A stretch of 33,591 bases of DNA, taken from positions 1 to 33,591 of the forward strand of contig NZ_PNFV01000014.1 of NCBI RefSeq assembly GCF_002940945.1, given 5' to 3'. Of this stretch, positions 33,411 to 33,591 are shown one piece after another. The stretch comes from Limosilactobacillus pontis. GTDB taxonomy: Bacteria; Bacillota; Bacilli; Lactobacillales; Lactobacillaceae. The first letter of the stretch is position 1. Every line of letters starts with the position of its first letter. The notes beneath the pieces are model-generated. The model saw nothing but the letters and a program-made list of their open reading frames with translations, made no database searches and was not told the origin of the DNA. Position numbers and translations under genes: made by a program.

Positions 33411-33574
33411 TAAGAAGTTGTGTTTGGCAACTTGGTAGACCTTTGAAAACTGAACAAAGTTTTTGACGAACTAAATGTGTAGGGTCTTCAATCACTTCGG
33501 TGATTTGAAGCAAAACATTTGCGAAGTCAATTCGCTTAATTAATTTGATTTAGAGCTATTCAAGTTCTTATATT
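33411..33574 (+). other. rRNA leader with antitermination/processing signals
   Basis: Leader of the pre-16S transcript. CCTTTGAAAACTGAACAAAG (about 33441-33460) resembles the conserved boxA-like leader segment of Firmicute rrn operons. A hairpin with a TTCG loop (CAATCAC and GTGATTTG, about 33488-33507) follows. The leader probably supplies half of the RNase III processing stem. Confidence 0.6.
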
Positions 33575-33591
33575 TTATATGAGAGTTTGAT
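33575..33591 (+). rRNA. 16S rRNA, 5' end (cut by window edge)
   Basis: The window ends in AGAGTTTGAT, the universal 5' sequence of 16S rRNA (target of the 27F primer). Counting back by the usual offset puts the mature 5' end near 33575. The rest of the gene is outside the window. Confidence 0.92.

Noticed and set aside
33265..33513. Minus-strand open frame of 82 codons in the rRNA leader
   Set aside because: It covers the rRNA promoters and leader on the opposite strand, has no family resemblance, and is explained by AT-rich leader sequence.

Overview
This window looks like the chromosome of a Gram-positive lactic acid bacterium in the Lactobacillaceae, most likely Limosilactobacillus or a close relative. 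The signs are strong GGAGG-type ribosome binding sites, frequent CGG arginine codons in housekeeping genes, CtsR and HrcA heat-shock operators, a ptsHI operon, a KxYKxGKxW-type signal peptide, and IS30 and IS66 remnants. The genus call is inference. The last 17 bases are the 5' end of a 16S rRNA gene, so the window ends at an rrn operon.

Layout. 1-93 is the tail of an IS30-type transposase. 341-3247 encodes a very large LTA-synthase-like membrane phosphotransferase, followed by a lipoprotein (minus strand), a roughly 480-base gap with nothing recognisable, and an LCP (LytR-CpsA-Psr) protein (minus strand). prfC (release factor 3) follows on the plus strand. It runs without a visible terminator into four AT-rich glycan genes at 8001-13171: three polytopic membrane proteins of glycosyltransferase C type and one GtrB-like polyprenyl-phosphate glycosyltransferase. 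A non-coding stretch with a decayed IS66 transposase separates these from two large secreted proteins. The first is a GH53 endo-beta-1,4-galactanase carrying cell-wall/glucan-binding repeats. The second combines a SEC10/PgrA (CAP-like) domain, the same repeats and a serine beta-lactamase-like domain, but is broken by one in-frame TGA.

From 21.9 kb onward the content is conserved core: an AI-2E-family exporter, a small MucBP/SH3-like protein, an ECF transporter S component (pantothenate-type), clpE, a 59-residue protein, ptsH-ptsI, a three-gene glycolipid operon (two GT4 enzymes and a flippase-like membrane protein), a YkuJ/DUF1797 protein, and three tandem rRNA promoters.

The main theme is the cell envelope: polymer synthesis (LTA-synthase-like and LCP proteins, glycolipid anchor enzymes), polymer decoration (the glycan cluster) and surface enzymes that probably bind the wall or a glucan. 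The items most worth a second look are three copies of an unrecognised domain bracketing the GH53 domain, the single-stop interruption in the adjacent surface protein, the AT-rich glycan cluster fused behind prfC, and a near-perfect CIRCE element sharing the clpE upstream region with a CtsR box.
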